Below, in pieces: positions 62,688 through 64,000 of a DNA stretch of 64,000 bases. Source of the stretch: an uncultured Clostridia bacterium (GTDB lineage: Bacteria > Bacillota > Clostridia > TANB77 > CAG-508); the NCBI GenBank assembly GCA_934157035.1, contig CAKPHG010000001.1:248001-312000 (forward strand), written 5' to 3'. The notes beneath the pieces were generated by a model. That model ran no database searches. It was given only the letters and a program-made list of their open reading frames with translations, and was not told the origin of the DNA. Both the position numbers and the translations under genes were made by a program. The first letter of the stretch is position 1. Every line of letters begins with the position of its first letter.

Positions 62688-64000
62688 TTATACTCCTGCT
62701 GCAGAGAATAAGAATTTTCCCATATATACTTCTAGCATTGGTACTAATACTACTAGTACGAAGAATATTAATACTACACCAACTATAGAGTACATTACTT
62801 GTGGTAAAACTTTCATTATCTTATCTAGTATATTATTTATATCCATTTCCATATACTCTACTAATTTTTCCATCATTTCAGACAAATCAGTTTTCATACC
62901 TATCTTTAACATTTCTGTTGTCATAGCAGAAGAAAGACCTGATTTTTCAAATGGTTCTATCCAAGATTGACCTATTAGTATGTTATTTATTGCTGTTTCT
63001 ACCATAGATAAAAACACATAATTGTTAACTACATTTTTACTAACTTCTAATGCATCTTGAATTCTCATTCCATTATCTAAATTTAAAAGCATAGCTTTTA
63101 TAAATCTTGAAAAATCTAAGCTATATATTAGTTTTCCAAATATAGGCATTGTATATTTAAAGTAATGAAAATTATATTTTCCTTTTGGTGTATTAATGTA
63201 AAATATTATTGAAGCAACAATTGCTACTATTATTCCAACTGGTATATACCAATACTCTATTAATCCATTTATAAAAGCACTAAACGCTAAAGTTATGGCT
63301 GGAAGTTTGTCCTGAGTTCCTACCCTATCATATATATTTTGTATTGCAGGCACTGCAACCAATGTACCTACTATTAACATTACAAGAAGAGCAACTAATT
63401 GTATAACATTTGGAATTACAATTTTCTTTACTTTGCTAGTAATGTCTGAACTATCATCTAAATATTTAACTGCTTGTTTTAATGAATTTGTAAGTGAACC
63501 AGAAAGTTCTCCTACTTTTATCATATTTATATATATATATGGAAAAACATTTGAATAGTATTCCATAGTTGTATACATATAATCTCCGTCCTTCTACACC
63601 TGCTAAAATATCTTCCAAAATACCTCTTAATGATAGATTTTCAGTACTTTCAATTATAGTATTTAAGGCATGTATATTATTAAAATTTGCCTTTTTTAAA
63701 AGATAAAAGTTTTGTGTAAAAATTACTAAATCACGATTAGTTATCTTTTCTGTTGCTGCCAATTTTAAATTTATTTTTTCTTTTAGAGAAATTTTATTTC
63801 TCATATCGTTATTTAAAATATTAGTAGAATTGGCAGATTTCATTATGTCTTCCATATTCGTAATATTTTTCTTTTGTTTCTTTGGTCCCTTACTTTTATA
63901 TCCTACTTGTACAACCTGAATAGGCATTAAACCATTATGTTTAAGCTTTCTTATTAAAGATTGCCTGCTAGAATCTTCTACTTTATTTTTTACAACTAAA
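62688..64000 (-). CDS. pilC: Type II secretion/type IV pilus inner-membrane protein PilC/GspF, partial, frame shifts +1 at CGG
   Basis: The 5' end lies beyond the window; the frame is open to 63999 with SSRQSLIRKLKHNGLMPIQVVQ, a normal PilC N-terminal region. The first GspF domain (DLVIFTQNFYLLKKANFNN) runs to LAGVEG, then CGG at 63586-63588 breaks the frame. Skipping one C gives VEG-GDYMYTTMEYYSNVFPYIY and the rest: INMIKVGELSGSL, three membrane segments and the second GspF domain (DFSRFIKAMLLNLDNGMRI). The protein anchors pilus or competence pseudopilus assembly. Confidence 0.85.

Overview
The window comes from a very AT-rich, endospore-forming Gram-positive bacterium. An uncultured gut-type Clostridia lineage fits best. 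Evidence for sporulation is spoVM, two alpha/beta-type SASP genes, ylbJ and two polysaccharide deacetylases, one of them PdaB-like. Evidence for Firmicutes is the rpoD-dnaG pair, PASTA kinase plus PP2C phosphatase, MurT/GatD, ClpC and sortases. Nearly all genes have strong AGGAGG-type ribosome binding sites, and most operons are short and closed by clear hairpin terminators. There is no prophage, insertion sequence with transposase, CRISPR array or rRNA operon.

Layout. 1-10 kb: mutL, two tiny Cys/Gly-rich peptide genes, an HI0933-type flavoprotein, an MTA/SAH nucleosidase-like gene, a methionine-gamma-lyase-like gene, a two-OB-fold SSB, a PdaB-like deacetylase and murI. 10-21 kb: a spore or surface-like Cys-rich protein, two half-size TauE proteins, a cysteine desulfurase, murT-gatD, a second deacetylase, mnmA, aspS and a flippase-like membrane protein. 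21-31 kb: asnS, yvcK, a TrmH-type methyltransferase, mfd, ylbJ and small orphan genes. 31-41 kb: tRNA-Met, rpoD-dnaG, carD, two sortases, a HIT protein, a short alaS and mtaB. 41-48 kb: NfeD and SPFH proteins, rarA, ruvA, a type I toxin-antitoxin-like locus, an OLE-type large RNA followed by its membrane-protein partner OapA, rpmB and spoVM. 48-64 kb: nth, a bactofilin-like membrane protein, an rlmN-prpC-prkC-rsgA-rpe cluster, a CDF transporter, clpC, SASP genes, hpf, rpsT, a ROK kinase and a pilC/gspF gene that runs off the end.

The most striking observation is that four conserved genes (cysteine desulfurase, yvcK, mfd, pilC) are each interrupted by the same event. One extra C lies directly before an in-frame GGA glycine codon, so the zero frame reads CGG-A and the protein resumes in +1 with that glycine. 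I checked every CGG/CCG by eye. CGG is used in frame nowhere else in the recognisable conserved genes. It occurs otherwise only in three small orphan genes and in one repeat-derived tail. This suggests +1 frameshifting at an avoided or unassigned CGG codon, or failing that a systematic sequencing artefact.

Other notable items are a dispersed family of foldback repeats with the core GGGACGGG, which even contributes coding sequence to mtaB and to the nucleosidase C terminus. There is also a GatD-like protein lacking both catalytic residues, and a par/Fst-style antisense toxin locus. All identifications are by reading motifs. No database or structure search was possible.
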